This document shows, piece after piece, positions 50,525-59,326 of a DNA stretch of 64,000 nt. This stretch comes from Bacillota bacterium (lineage in GTDB: Bacteria; Bacillota; Sulfobacillia; JAJZYS01; JAJZLH01): assembly GCA_021850485.1 (NCBI GenBank), contig JAJZLY010000009.1:39374-103373 (forward strand), given 5' to 3'. The notes under the pieces are model-generated. The model did not search any database, was not told the origin of the DNA, and was given only the letters and a program-made list of their open reading frames with translations. The stretch's first letter is position 1. The number at the start of each line of letters is the position of its first letter. A program made the position numbers and the translations under genes.

Positions 50525-50991
50525 TGGCACAGGCCAGTTCAGCGACCCGTCGGATCTTGGTGCTCAACGGTCCCAATCTCGGACAACTGGAATTCCGGCC
50601 GGCCGATGTCTACGGAACACAAAGCTGGACCGAAATCGCCGCCCAGATCAGTGAACAGGCACAGCGGCTTCAGCTCACCGTCAGTTTTGCGCAGGCCGAC
50701 GGCGAGGGCGAACTGATCGGCATCTTGCAGCGTGCACGCGCCAGCCAAGATGCTGTGGTGATCAACCCCGGCGGCTTGTCGCATACGTCCGTGGCGCTGC
50801 GCGATGCCATCGAGGCGTTCTCCAAACCGGTGATCGAGGTCCATCTCAGCAATGTCGGAGCGAGGGAGCCTTTTCGTCATCCGGCCATCACCGGCGGTGC
50901 TGCCAGCGGTGTGATCAGCGGCTTCGGCGCTTTCGGCTACCGATTGGCGCTGGTGGCCGTGGCTGAACTGCTGGCGGCGCAGCGGGCATGA
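50524..50991 (+). CDS. aroQ: Type II 3-dehydroquinate dehydratase
   Basis: A 155-residue enzyme (dodecamer in the family) dehydrating 3-dehydroquinate. Recognised from LVLNGPNLGQLEFR near the N-terminus, the catalytic Tyr in VYGTQSW, VINPGGLSHTSVALRDAI, and EVHLSNVGAREPFRH with GVISGFGAFGYRLAL. The start is ATG 50524, overlapping the glyA stop (TGATG); a GTG at 50521 is also possible. It supplies the shikimate step missing between aroKB and aroE elsewhere in the window. It overlaps the peptidase gene by four bases. Confidence 0.93.
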   Translation: MAQASSATRRILVLNGPNLGQLEFRPADVYGTQSWTEIAAQISEQAQRLQLTVSFAQADGEGELIGILQRARASQDAVVINPGGLSHTSVALRDAIEAFSKPVIEVHLSNVGAREPFRHPAITGGAASGVISGFGAFGYRLALVAVAELLAAQRA

Positions 50992-52055
50992 CCGACCGCC
51001 CGGCTGCCGCCCAAGGCGCATTTGCCGCCCTGGGTGCACAGGTGGCGGTGATCACAGACCCCGCCAACCGGCGCTGGCTGACCGGCTTTACGGGATCGTC
51101 CGGGCTGGTCATCTTGCGAGACGGCGTAGCCGAGTTGATCACCGACGGTCGCTACACCATCCAGGCACAGGCGGAGGTGCGGCCAGGCGTACGGGTCACA
51201 ACCGACAGCCGGCGCACAGCTGGCGGGCTTGGTGAACACTTAGCCGGGCACAGCGGCCCGGTGGCCGTTGAGGCAGACCATCTGACCGTGGCCCAAATGG
51301 CAGACCTGGAACGAGACCTCAGTCTCATCAGCTGGGTGACAACCCGCGGTGTGCTGGCCAACTTGCGTGCGGTGAAGGACTCAGACGAGTTGGCGGCGAT
51401 CCGCCAGGCCTTTGCGGTCGCCGACGGGGCGTTTGGGGAGCTCTTGCCCGAGGTTCAGCCGGGCGCGCGCGAACTGGATCTGGCGCTCAGTCTGGAGGGA
51501 GCGATCCGCCGGCACGAAGGCTGTGGCCTTGGCTTCGAGTCCATTGTGGTCAGTGGGCCCCGGTGTGCCCTGCCTCACGGTCAGCCCAGCGGTCGCCAGT
51601 TGGCCGTCGGCGACCTCGTCACCATAGACTGGGGGGCCACGGTTGTCGGCTACACGTCGGACTGCACCCGAACGCTGGCCGTCGGCCAGCTGCAAGAGCC
51701 GGGTCGGCGCATCTACCAGGTGGTCAAGGCGGCGATGGAGGCTGCCATCGCAGCGGCTCGGCCGCAAACTCTGGGCAAAGACGTGCACGCCGCTGCCCGG
51801 GCCGTGATCGAGGCGGCCGGGTACGGGGCCAATTTCGTCCACGGCACAGGGCATGGACTTGGACTGGAGATTCATGAAGCCCCGGCACTGGGCGCCAGGA
51901 GCGAAGACCGTCTGCAGGTCGGCATGGTGGTCACCTTCGAGCCAGGCATCTATATCGAGGGTTACGGCGGCGTGAGGATCGAACAAACGGGTATTATTAC
52001 CGAGGGGCCAGTCGAAATCTTGTCTGGCCTGCCCACCGAGTTGCAGATCTGTTGA
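50988..52055 (+). CDS. Xaa-Pro aminopeptidase (M24 family)
   Basis: A 355-residue pita-bread metallopeptidase. The N-terminal creatinase-like domain (WLTGFTGSSGLVIL, LITDGRYTIQAQAE) is followed by the catalytic domain with ligands in TIDWGATVVGYTSDCTRTL (two Asp), FVHGTGHGLGLEIHE (His), TFEPGIY (Glu) and GVRIEQTGI (Glu). It cleaves N-terminal residues ahead of proline. Gene order aroQ-pepP-efp is common in Bacillota. ATG overlaps aroQ; efp follows after 11 bases. Confidence 0.93.
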   Translation: MTDRPAAAQGAFAALGAQVAVITDPANRRWLTGFTGSSGLVILRDGVAELITDGRYTIQAQAEVRPGVRVTTDSRRTAGGLGEHLAGHSGPVAVEADHLTVAQMADLERDLSLISWVTTRGVLANLRAVKDSDELAAIRQAFAVADGAFGELLPEVQPGARELDLALSLEGAIRRHEGCGLGFESIVVSGPRCALPHGQPSGRQLAVGDLVTIDWGATVVGYTSDCTRTLAVGQLQEPGRRIYQVVKAAMEAAIAAARPQTLGKDVHAAARAVIEAAGYGANFVHGTGHGLGLEIHEAPALGARSEDRLQVGMVVTFEPGIYIEGYGGVRIEQTGIITEGPVEILSGLPTELQIC

Positions 52056-52066
52056 GGAGGATCTAG

Positions 52067-52624
52067 TTGATCTCGAGTAACGATTTCAGAAACGGCCTGA
52101 CCATCGCCATCGACGGCGTACTGTACACCATCGTTGAGTTCCAGCACGTCAAACCGGGAAAGGGCTCGGCCTTTGTCCGGGTGAAGATGCGCAACGTCCG
52201 CACCGGCTCCACCGTGGAGCGCACCTTCAACGCAGGCGAGAAGGTGAATCGAGCCCAACTGGAGGGCAAAGAGGTGCAATTCCTCTATCAGGACGCAGAC
52301 GCCTACACCTTCATGGACACATCGTCCTACGAGCAGATCACGCTGAACCGGGCGGCCCTGGGCGACGCTTTGAACTTTCTCAAAGAGAGCCTGACCATCT
52401 CCCTCGAACTTTACGAGGGTGAAGTCGTGGGCGTGGAATTGCCGAACTCGGTGGAGCTGGAAGTGACCCAGACCGAACCCGGAATCAAAGGGGATACCGC
52501 CCAAGGCGCCACCAAGCCAGCGACGCTGGAGACTGGCTACACGGTGCGGGTGCCGCTGTTCGTCAATATCGGCGATCGCTTGGTGATTGATACTCGCAGC
52601 GGCAACTACATCAGCCGGGCCTGA
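52067..52624 (+). CDS. efp: Translation elongation factor P
   Basis: A 185-residue three-domain factor that rescues ribosomes stalled at polyproline stretches. Lys32 in the loop [10 protein letters not shown] is the residue modified in many bacteria. The OB domains show [19 protein letters not shown] and the C-terminal [20 protein letters not shown] start at 52067 behind GAGGAGGATC. It stands before accC, but without the accB gene that commonly intervenes. The Pro-rich DivIVA-like protein at 13836 would be a natural client (inference). Confidence 0.96.
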   Translation: MISSNDFRNGLTIAIDGVLYTIVEFQHVKPGKGSAFVRVKMRNVRTGSTVERTFNAGEKVNRAQLEGKEVQFLYQDADAYTFMDTSSYEQITLNRAALGDALNFLKESLTISLELYEGEVVGVELPNSVELEVTQTEPGIKGDTAQGATKPATLETGYTVRVPLFVNIGDRLVIDTRSGNYISRA

Positions 52625-52641
52625 GAAGCGGAGGAGACGTC

Positions 52642-53991
52642 TTGCTGACAAAGATTCTGGTGGCCAACCGCGGCGAGATCGCCATCCGGGTGATGCGCGC
52701 CTGCCGGGAGCTGGGGATCAGCTCGGTGGCGGTGTATTCCGAAGCGGACAAAGACGCCCTGCATGTGCAGATGGCTGATGAGGCCGTGGCGATCGGGCCG
52801 GCGTCGGCCCGGCAGAGCTATCTGTCGATCCCAGCCATCGTAGAAGCAGCCAGCCGGGTGCACGCCGACGCTGTGCATCCGGGCTATGGCTTTTTGGCGG
52901 AAAATCCAGCGCTGGCCGAGGTGCTCGCCGTATGGGGGATCACCTTCATCGGGCCCAAGGCGGAGTCGATCCGGGCGATGGGGCTGAAAACCACTGCCAA
53001 GGAGACCATGCGCCGGGCCGGAGTGCCTCTGGCACCGGGCAGCGTGGGCGCCATCTCGGAGCTCCAAGAGGCTCAGCGAGAGGCGGAGCGGATCGGCTAC
53101 CCGGTGATGGTGAAGGCCGTGGCGGGCGGTGGCGGGCGCGGCATTCGCGTTGCCAGGCAGGCAGCGGATTTGCCAGACTCCCTGGAGCGGGCTGCCTCTG
53201 AGGCCAAGTCCAGCTTTGGCGACGGTGCGGTGTTTTTGGAAAAGTATGTGGAGGACCCGCGCCACATCGAGGTGCAGGTGATGGCGGACGGCCAGGGCGG
53301 GTACCTGGCCCTGGGCGAACGGGAATGCTCTTTGCAGCGCAGACGCCAGAAACTGGTCGAAGAAGCCCCTTCGGTGGCGATTACCCCGGCCCAGCGGCAA
53401 GCCGTGAGCGAAGCGGCGATTCGGGCTGCTGAAGCGGTGGACTATATCGGTGCTGGCACGGTGGAATTCCTGCTCGATCCCCAGACCGGCGAGTTCTACT
53501 TTATGGAGATGAACACCCGCATTCAGGTGGAACACGGCGTCACTGAGTTGGTGACCGGCGAGGATTTGGTCAAGAGCCAAATCCAGGTGGCGTCAGGCGA
53601 AGCGCTGGCGCGCACCGGCTGGGAGACACAGATGGTGGGTTGGGCGATGGAGTGCCGGATCAACGCCGAAGACCCGGATCAGGATTTTAGGCCTTCGCCG
53701 GGGACCATTAGCCGCTTTCAGCCGCCCGGCTTTGCAGGTGTGCGCGTCGACGCCGGGGTGACGGCTGGCTCGGCCATCACGCCCTACTATGACTCTCTGG
53801 TTGCCAAACTGATGACCTGGGGACGGGACCGAACCGAGGCGATCAGCCGAATGCGCTCGGCGCTGGCCGAATTTCGGGTGGAGGGGATTGCGACCACCAT
53901 TCCGATTCATCAAAAGATCATGACTGACCCAGACTTCATCAAGGGGGCCATTCACACCAACTTTCTGGAGCGGCGTTTTCCGGGTGCCTGA
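52642..53991 (+). CDS. accC: Biotin carboxylase (AccC-type)
   Basis: A 449-residue ATP-grasp enzyme carboxylating biotin on its carrier protein. The N-terminal NRGEIAIRVMRACRELGI, the glycine loop VKAVAGGGGRGIRVA, and EMNTRIQVEHGVTELVTG with the catalytic residues are standard. TTG at 52642 is supported by GCGGAGGAG. Unusually, no accB (biotin carrier) gene precedes it, although efp-accB-accC is the rule in Bacillota. It may serve acetyl-CoA carboxylase with an accB elsewhere, or another biotin-dependent carboxylase. Confidence 0.93.
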   Translation: MLTKILVANRGEIAIRVMRACRELGISSVAVYSEADKDALHVQMADEAVAIGPASARQSYLSIPAIVEAASRVHADAVHPGYGFLAENPALAEVLAVWGITFIGPKAESIRAMGLKTTAKETMRRAGVPLAPGSVGAISELQEAQREAERIGYPVMVKAVAGGGGRGIRVARQAADLPDSLERAASEAKSSFGDGAVFLEKYVEDPRHIEVQVMADGQGGYLALGERECSLQRRRQKLVEEAPSVAITPAQRQAVSEAAIRAAEAVDYIGAGTVEFLLDPQTGEFYFMEMNTRIQVEHGVTELVTGEDLVKSQIQVASGEALARTGWETQMVGWAMECRINAEDPDQDFRPSPGTISRFQPPGFAGVRVDAGVTAGSAITPYYDSLVAKLMTWGRDRTEAISRMRSALAEFRVEGIATTIPIHQKIMTDPDFIKGAIHTNFLERRFPGA

Positions 53992-54029
53992 GATGTCCCT
54001 GCTATAATTGGCGGTAGGGGGCCTGCCAG

Positions 54030-54437
54030 ATGGCGGAGGACGAGCGACCGACTCAGGCGGATGATGCGACGCCGGCGCTGGAGATCCGGATCGCCGATGA
54101 CGTCGTGGCGTCTATCGCCTCCATGGCGGCCTCTGATGTGCCTGGCGTGTTCTCGATGGCCGGGGGATTGGTCGGCGACCTGACCGAGCGATTGGGCCGA
54201 AGAAACTGGCAAAAAGGTGTCAAGGTCGACGTCCAGCAGGGAGTCGCCACCATCGACCTGTATGTGGTGGTGCTCTATGGCAGCAGGATCCCAGAGATCG
54301 CCCAGAAGGTGCAAGAGAGGGTACGGGCGGCCGTGGAGTCGATGACCGGCCTCAAGGTGAAGGCCGTCGACGTGCACGTCCAGGGCGTGGGAAGTCCAGA
54401 CGATCATCCGATCATCGAGACGGGAGGCTCCTCGTGA
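54030..54437 (+). CDS. Asp23/Gls24 family envelope stress protein
   Basis: A 135-residue member of the Asp23/Gls24 family: LEIRIADDVVASIASMAASD, VPGVFSMAGG, KGVKVDVQQGVATIDLYVVV and a C-terminal AVDVHVQGV. In Bacillota these proteins polymerise near the membrane and help the cell envelope withstand stress. The N-terminal 15 residues are acidic and disordered-looking. It lies 38 bases after accC and overlaps the AmaP-like anchor gene by four bases. Only one copy occurs here, whereas other genomes often carry two around this locus. Confidence 0.92.
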   Translation: MAEDERPTQADDATPALEIRIADDVVASIASMAASDVPGVFSMAGGLVGDLTERLGRRNWQKGVKVDVQQGVATIDLYVVVLYGSRIPEIAQKVQERVRAAVESMTGLKVKAVDVHVQGVGSPDDHPIIETGGSS

Positions 54438-54985
54438 AGGCGATTTCGATCATCGACCGGGTCATTTTGGTCCTGTACACGATCACCCTCGGCTTGGTGT
54501 CCGTGGCCATGATCCTGATGGGATTTGGTTGGCTCAACCCGCTGCGCTTTCTGGATCGACTGACCCTGGCCGTCAGCGGCCGCCTGACCGTGGCCGTGAT
54601 CGGCGCCATCTTGCTGCTGATCAGTGTGCGCCTGGCGTCTGTCGCGTTCGCCGGGGGCTGGCGGCGGCGGCACATCGTGCATCAACTGCCGATGGGCCGG
54701 GTTCGGGTCTCGATGCCCGCGGTTGAAGGGTTGGTCAAGCGCCTGGTGAAGGCCCATGGCGGCGTACATGAGGCCCATGTCGCCGTGCGCATGGGCTCCA
54801 AGGGCCTGCTGGTCGCAGTACGGACCACAGTCGGTCCAGAGGTGGAGATCGCCACCTTATCTGACGAGTTGCAACAGGCCATTCGCGCTCAGGTGAACCA
54901 GGTGGTCGGAGTGGGGGTGGAGCGGGTGTCCATCGACGTCGATCACATTACGCCAGCGGCCAGGACGCCGCGCGAGACCTCGTGA
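54434..54985 (+). CDS. amaP: AmaP-like alkaline-shock membrane anchor protein
   Basis: A 183-residue protein with two N-terminal membrane segments (VILVLYTITLGLVSVAMILM and LTVAVIGAILLLISVRLA) and a cytosolic domain (LVKRLVKAHGGVHEAHVAVR onward) typical of AmaP. AmaP anchors Asp23 to the membrane in Staphylococcus aureus. GTG start overlaps the Asp23 gene; its end overlaps the DUF2273 gene by four bases. The gene trio is a hallmark of Bacillota. Confidence 0.85.
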   Translation: MKAISIIDRVILVLYTITLGLVSVAMILMGFGWLNPLRFLDRLTLAVSGRLTVAVIGAILLLISVRLASVAFAGGWRRRHIVHQLPMGRVRVSMPAVEGLVKRLVKAHGGVHEAHVAVRMGSKGLLVAVRTTVGPEVEIATLSDELQQAIRAQVNQVVGVGVERVSIDVDHITPAARTPRETS

Positions 54986-55209
54986 GTCCGATTCGCGCCC
55001 TGTTCCACAACCACCTGTTTGCCGTCGTCGGTCTGGTGGCGGGTGTGGTGTTTGCCCTGTTGATTCTGCGCATGGGCTTTTTGGCCGCCTTCTTTCTGTT
55101 GCTGATGGGCGCCTTTGGGCTGTGGGTGGGACGCCAGTTCGACCCAGACGCGGCCGGAGAGATTCAAGATGTGTTTGAGCGGCTGTTTGGCCGCCGGGAT
55201 CGGGACTGA
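54982..55209 (+). CDS. DUF2273 small membrane protein
   Basis: A 75-residue protein with two hydrophobic segments (FAVVGLVAGVVFALLILRMG and FFLLLMGAFGLWVGRQFDPD), then a charged tail (FERLFGRRDRD). It matches the DUF2273 family, small proteins encoded next to Asp23 and AmaP, whose role is unknown but presumably in the same envelope complex. GTG start overlaps amaP. NusB follows after one base. Confidence 0.82.
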   Translation: MSPIRALFHNHLFAVVGLVAGVVFALLILRMGFLAAFFLLLMGAFGLWVGRQFDPDAAGEIQDVFERLFGRRDRD

Positions 55210-55210
55210 G

Positions 55211-55612
55211 ATGCCGAGGCGGCGGTTTCGCAACCTGGCTCTGAGCTGGCTGTTCGAGATTGACCTCGGTCATGCCGATCCGAAAGCGGTGTTGGCGCGC
55301 AGCGCTGAGGAGTCTTCACCTGCTCACCGCGCCGCGCATCAGGCCGTCTTAGGGGTACTCGGCATGCAAGCGCAGGCAGATCAGATCATCGGCCAGTTGG
55401 CCAAGGACTGGTCGATCGAGCGGATGCCGCCGATCGACCGCAACATTTTGCGCCTGGCGATTTGGGAGATGGTTTCCGGCCTCAGCCCAGCCGTGGCGAT
55501 CAATGAGGCAGTGGAATTAGCCAAGGCCTATGGCGCGGAAGATTCCCCGGCCTTCATCAACGGTGTGCTGGCCGGGTATCTCAAACGTGAGGAGGGAGCC
55601 CTGAGTGGCTGA
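55211..55612 (+). CDS. nusB: Transcription antitermination protein NusB
   Basis: A 133-residue all-helical RNA-binding factor needed for rRNA antitermination with NusE. RRFRNLALSWLFEIDLG (normally RxxAxxxLYxxD), then DWSIERMPPIDRNILRLAIW, and AINEAVELAKAYGAEDSPAF with INGVL are diagnostic. ATG at 55211 is right after the DUF2273 stop; the longer frame from 55115 is shadow sequence. Overlaps folD by eight bases. Confidence 0.93.
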   Translation: MPRRRFRNLALSWLFEIDLGHADPKAVLARSAEESSPAHRAAHQAVLGVLGMQAQADQIIGQLAKDWSIERMPPIDRNILRLAIWEMVSGLSPAVAINEAVELAKAYGAEDSPAFINGVLAGYLKREEGALSG

Positions 55613-56447
55613 GCGCATCGATGGGCGCGTCCGTGCCGACCAGGTGCTGGCGGAGGTGCAGACAGGTGCCATGGCCTTTCGGGAGGCCACCGGCCGGCCT
55701 CCGGGCCTAGCCATCGTCTTGGTCGGCGATCACCCGGCATCGTTGTCCTACATCAGGTCCAAGGAGCAGGCAGCGACCAAGGGTGGACTCTACTCGGAGA
55801 CCCATCGTCTGCCCGCCACCATGGCTGAGGACGCGCTGCGCCGTTTTGTCGGCCGCCTGAGTGAAGATGAGCGCCTGGACGGAATTTTGGTGCAACTTCC
55901 GCTGCCTGAGACGCTGCGCCAAGAAGAAGTGTTGGCTGCTCTGCCACCGGACAAGGACGTCGATGGGTTCACGACCTTGAACCAGGGCCGGCTGCTGGCC
56001 GGGGAAGCTGGTTTGCGGCCGTGCACGCCGCTGGGTGTGATCGATCTACTACGCTGGCACGGCGTCAGCCTGGATGGAGCCAACGTGGTGGTGATTGGCC
56101 GCTCACGCACGGTTGGCCGGCCGCTCGCCCTGATGCTCTTGGAGCAACATGCCTCGGTGACCGTGTTGCACTCCCACTCCCAGTCGCTGGCCCAAGATGT
56201 GCTGCGCGCCGACGTCGTGATCGCAGCTGCCGGCCAAGCGGGTATCGTGCGCCGCGAGATGGTGCGTCCTGGCGCCGTGGTGATCGATGTCGGCATCAAT
56301 CGAGTCGATGGCAAGCTGGTTGGTGACGTGGCAGCGGACGTTGCCGATGTGGCTTCGGCCATGACGCCGGTCCCAGGCGGCGTGGGCCCGATGACCGTGG
56401 CGATGTTGATGGCCAACACGCTGGAGGCCGCCAGATGGCACTACTGA
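55605..56447 (+). CDS. folD: Bifunctional methylene-THF dehydrogenase / methenyl-THF cyclohydrolase
   Basis: A 280-residue enzyme interconverting 5,10-methylene- and 10-formyl-tetrahydrofolate. The catalytic YIRSKEQAATKGG (Lys in the YxxxK motif), ILVQLPLPETLRQEEVLAAL, KDVDGFTTLNQGRL, CTPLGVIDLL and VVIGRSRTVGRPLALMLL are in place. GTG start overlaps nusB; its end overlaps xseA by 13 bases. It connects the one-carbon units from the glycine operon upstream to formyl-THF use. Confidence 0.95.
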   Translation: MAERIDGRVRADQVLAEVQTGAMAFREATGRPPGLAIVLVGDHPASLSYIRSKEQAATKGGLYSETHRLPATMAEDALRRFVGRLSEDERLDGILVQLPLPETLRQEEVLAALPPDKDVDGFTTLNQGRLLAGEAGLRPCTPLGVIDLLRWHGVSLDGANVVVIGRSRTVGRPLALMLLEQHASVTVLHSHSQSLAQDVLRADVVIAAAGQAGIVRREMVRPGAVVIDVGINRVDGKLVGDVAADVADVASAMTPVPGGVGPMTVAMLMANTLEAARWHY

Positions 56448-57628
56448 GTGTCAGTGATCTGAACCGCTTGGTGCGCGAGTTGCTGGACGCGGAGCCGCTG
56501 TTGCAAGGCGTGATGGTCCAGGGCGAGATGGCCAACGTGCGGCTGCACAGTTCCGGCCACCTGTACTTTTCGTTGCGTGACGCTGGGGCTTCGGTGCGGG
56601 CCGTGATGTTTCGCGGACAAGCCCGCCAGTTGGTGTTCTCGCCGCAAGATGGGATGCAGGTGATCTGCGCTGGTCGAGTGTCTTTGTATGAGCGAGACGG
56701 GAGCTATCAACTCTACGCCGAGATGCTGGAGCCGGCCGGCGTAGGCGCTGAATTTCTGCGCCTACAGCAGCTGAAAGAAAAACTCCAGGCTGAGGGCCTT
56801 TTTTCCCCAGAGCGCAAACGGCCGCTGCCGCTTTTGCCCAGACGCCTGGGCGTGGTCACCTCGCCGACCGGAGCAGCCATTCGTGACATCCTCAGCGTCG
56901 CTAGGCGGCGCTACCCAAACCTGGCCGTGGTGGTGGCTCCGGTGCAGGTGCAGGGGCCGACGGCAGCCGCTGAAATTGCCGCTGCGATCACCTTGTTGGC
57001 CGAGCAGGGTCAGGTCGATGTGATCGTGGTCGGCCGCGGCGGCGGCTCTCAGGAGGATCTGGCAGCCTTCAATCAGGAAGAAGTCGCCCGTGCGGTGGCT
57101 GGCAGTCCGGTGCCGGTGGTGGCGGCGGTGGGCCACGAGACGGATACAACCCTGATTGATCTGGTGGCAGACCGCAGGGCGGCCACGCCGTCGGCCGCCG
57201 CCGAGTTGGCGGTGCCGGTGGTGGCGGAACTGGTGGCGGGACTGCAGATGGCGGTCAGTCAGATGCAGACCGCACTCGACCACCACTTAGCCCTGGCCGG
57301 CCGCCAGGTGGACGCCATAGTCAGTCGCCGGGTGATGAGCCGACCACTGACCATGCTGGAGGCGAAACAGGAGCGTACTGTGCGCCTGGAGAAGGACCTC
57401 GGCCAAGCCACCGGGCGTCGGCTGCAAGAGGCCAAAGCGAGGTTGGTGGAGCACTCGGGGCGGCTGGCGGGTCTGTCGCCGCTGGCGGTGCTCAGGCGAG
57501 GGTTCGCGGTGGTGGAGAAAGAGGGCAAGGCAGTGCGCGACGCAAGCGGGCTCCGAGTTGGCGATCGAGTGCGCACCCGACTCCAAGTCGGATCGTTTGA
57601 GAGCCAGGTGGAGAGGGTGGAGTCGTGA
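56435..57628 (+). CDS. xseA: Exodeoxyribonuclease VII large subunit
   Basis: A 397-residue protein. The N-terminal OB-fold DNA-binding part (LLQGVMVQGEMANVRLHSSG) is followed by RRLGVVTSPTGAAIRDIL and the DVIVVGRGGGSQEDLAAFN catalytic region, then VVAAVGHETDTTLIDLVADR, and a long C-terminal coiled coil. It degrades single-stranded DNA with the XseB small subunit. It overlaps xseB by four bases. A little shorter than the E. coli protein, which is usual for Bacillota. Confidence 0.94.
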   Translation: MALLSVSDLNRLVRELLDAEPLLQGVMVQGEMANVRLHSSGHLYFSLRDAGASVRAVMFRGQARQLVFSPQDGMQVICAGRVSLYERDGSYQLYAEMLEPAGVGAEFLRLQQLKEKLQAEGLFSPERKRPLPLLPRRLGVVTSPTGAAIRDILSVARRRYPNLAVVVAPVQVQGPTAAAEIAAAITLLAEQGQVDVIVVGRGGGSQEDLAAFNQEEVARAVAGSPVPVVAAVGHETDTTLIDLVADRRAATPSAAAELAVPVVAELVAGLQMAVSQMQTALDHHLALAGRQVDAIVSRRVMSRPLTMLEAKQERTVRLEKDLGQATGRRLQEAKARLVEHSGRLAGLSPLAVLRRGFAVVEKEGKAVRDASGLRVGDRVRTRLQVGSFESQVERVES

Positions 57629-57834
57629 CGTTCGAGCAGTCCGTGCAGCGATTGGAAGAGATCGTCAAGCAGCTGGAGGACGGAGAGCTGGCGCTGGACG
57701 CCTCCTTGGCGTTGTTCGAAGAGGGCGTAGCCTTGGCCAAGCGCTGCCAGGGGATGTTGGAAGAGGCGTCTGGGACCATTCAGCGGTTGATCGGTGACAA
57801 GGTGGAGCCGTGGCCAGAAGGCCCGCATGACTGA
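57625..57834 (+). CDS. xseB: Exodeoxyribonuclease VII small subunit
   Basis: A 69-residue helical protein: TFEQSVQRLEEIVKQLEDGE, then LALDASLALFEEGVALAKRC, as in all XseB proteins. Several copies bind the coiled coil of XseA to form the active nuclease. GTG start overlaps xseA, and the stop overlaps the polyprenyl synthase start by eight bases. Confidence 0.93.
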   Translation: MTFEQSVQRLEEIVKQLEDGELALDASLALFEEGVALAKRCQGMLEEASGTIQRLIGDKVEPWPEGPHD

Positions 57835-58615
57835 GGAAGGGCTGCGGGCCGTCTTCGAGGCCTATCTGCAAATCCATCTGCCCGGTGGCGGCAAGGTGGA
57901 AGAGGCCATGGCCTACGCCCTGGGCGGTGGTGGGAAACGGCTGCGGCCGGTACTGGTGCTGATGGCCGCAGAGGCGGCTGGGGGCGACGCTGAATGTTGC
58001 CTGCCGGCCGCTCTGGCTGTTGAGGCTGTACACACGTACTCCTTGGTGCACGACGATCTGCCGGACATGGACAATGACGACTGGCGCCGCGGCCGACCCT
58101 CCTGCCACCGGGCCTTTGGCCCGGCGGTGGCCATCTTGGCAGGAGACGGGTTGTTGACCTGGGGACTGGGCCTCCTCGCTGACCCCAACTTGCGCCAGAG
58201 CTGTTCCGATGCAGCCTGCCTGGAGTGCCTGACGGTGCTCACGGCGGCCATTGGCACTGCGGGCATGGTCGGAGGGCAAGCCTTGGATCTGGGGTTCGGC
58301 CAAGCGAGTCGCGACCAGATCGACCAGATGAAGACGGCGGCCCTGTTCGGGGCAGCGGCGCAGATCGGCGCCATTTTGGCCGGGAGGGGCGATCTGGCGA
58401 TGGCACTGCGGGCGTACGGAGAGGATCTTGGCCGAGCGTTTCAGGCCGTCGACGACCGCCTAGATCTGGATCGCAGCGACCAGGTGCACTTGGCAGAGTT
58501 GACAAAAGTTGCCGATCTCCACTCCCAGCGAGCCTTGCAGCATCTCTTTCCGCTCGCCGAGCGGGGCGGAGAACTCACCGCATTGGTAGAGCGCCTCAGC
58601 CAACGTCAGGCCTGA
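57827..58615 (+). CDS. ispA: Polyprenyl (farnesyl) diphosphate synthase, short form
   Basis: A 262-residue all-helical prenyltransferase condensing isopentenyl diphosphate with allylic diphosphates. GGGGKRLRPVLVLM binds IPP, the first Asp-rich motif is VHDDLPDMDNDDWRRG (Asp76, Asp77), and the second is FQAVDDRLDLD. It is about 30 residues shorter than usual: behind the second motif the GKxxGxDxxxxKxTY-type segment is missing and the sequence runs straight into LAELTKVADLHSQRALQHL. Activity is still likely, but the lid is altered. ATG at 57827 overlaps xseB; the frame open to 57794 is not needed. OLE RNA follows. Confidence 0.9.
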   Translation: MTEEGLRAVFEAYLQIHLPGGGKVEEAMAYALGGGGKRLRPVLVLMAAEAAGGDAECCLPAALAVEAVHTYSLVHDDLPDMDNDDWRRGRPSCHRAFGPAVAILAGDGLLTWGLGLLADPNLRQSCSDAACLECLTVLTAAIGTAGMVGGQALDLGFGQASRDQIDQMKTAALFGAAAQIGAILAGRGDLAMALRAYGEDLGRAFQAVDDRLDLDRSDQVHLAELTKVADLHSQRALQHLFPLAERGGELTALVERLSQRQA

Positions 58616-58639
58616 ACCACGGGCTTATGGACGAACAGT

Positions 58640-59275
58640 GTATGATGTACGGACGAGGCGAGGTGATCGATCGGCTAGTTGGTGGTGCGGTATCCTAGTC
58701 GAAGCCATCTTCTCCCAAGGCGGGCCTAAAAATCCGCCGACAGGCACAGCGATGAAGTTCCTGGTGTCGGCTTCGGACGCCCAGTCTGGGGTTGGTGCTG
58801 GGAGTTAAGGCACCGGGACAGCCCGCAATGGCATGCGGACACTGGCCCTGGCGCCGCGGAGACCCGGGTGCGCCGGTGGCCGGCCTAACGGTTGACTGGG
58901 GGCCCGGGGGATGAACCTGCATGAGGTGCTGAACATATGGCGAGGCGTGTTGTGCAGCGTAGCCTGCCTTGAGCGTGGCGGGGAGAGAGGACCGAGCGAT
59001 CGGCCATTGAAACCCGTGGTGCAACAGAGGCTAAGAGAAGACGGGTGACGTGAGGAAAGCTCCTAGGCCGTCGGCCCTCGGGTCGGCTTGGTGGGGATTA
59101 CAGTGTGGCTTCAGTGGCAATCTAGCCCCGTTGACGGCGACGTCACGGACCAGGAGTAAAGGGGAACCGCCTGCCCGGCGACGGACAGGCTCCTCGGTGG
59201 GAAAGCCAGCTAGACCTAAACCGCAACGTTTACCTACCGGGTGCCACCAATCAGCCTTTTGCGCCCAGGGTGCTG
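58640..59275 (+). ncRNA. ole: OLE RNA (ornate, large, extremophilic RNA)
   Basis: About 0.6-0.7 kb between ispA and the OapA-like gene has no plausible coding frame but many potential helices, for example GGCGG (58719-58723)/CCGCC (58734-58738). OLE RNA is known from extremophilic and anaerobic Bacillota, is about 600 bases long, lies in this same isoprenoid-gene neighbourhood, and is bound at the membrane by OapA, encoded next to it. Size, position and partner all match. In Bacillus halodurans the OLE complex affects tolerance to Mg2+, cold and alcohol. Exact ends are unknown; the coordinates given are approximate. I recognise it from synteny rather than from an alignment. Confidence 0.82.
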
Positions 59276-59326
59276 GGTCCCCTACAATGGAGACATGACG
59301 CCCTGGCATGCTTGGCCTTTGATCCG

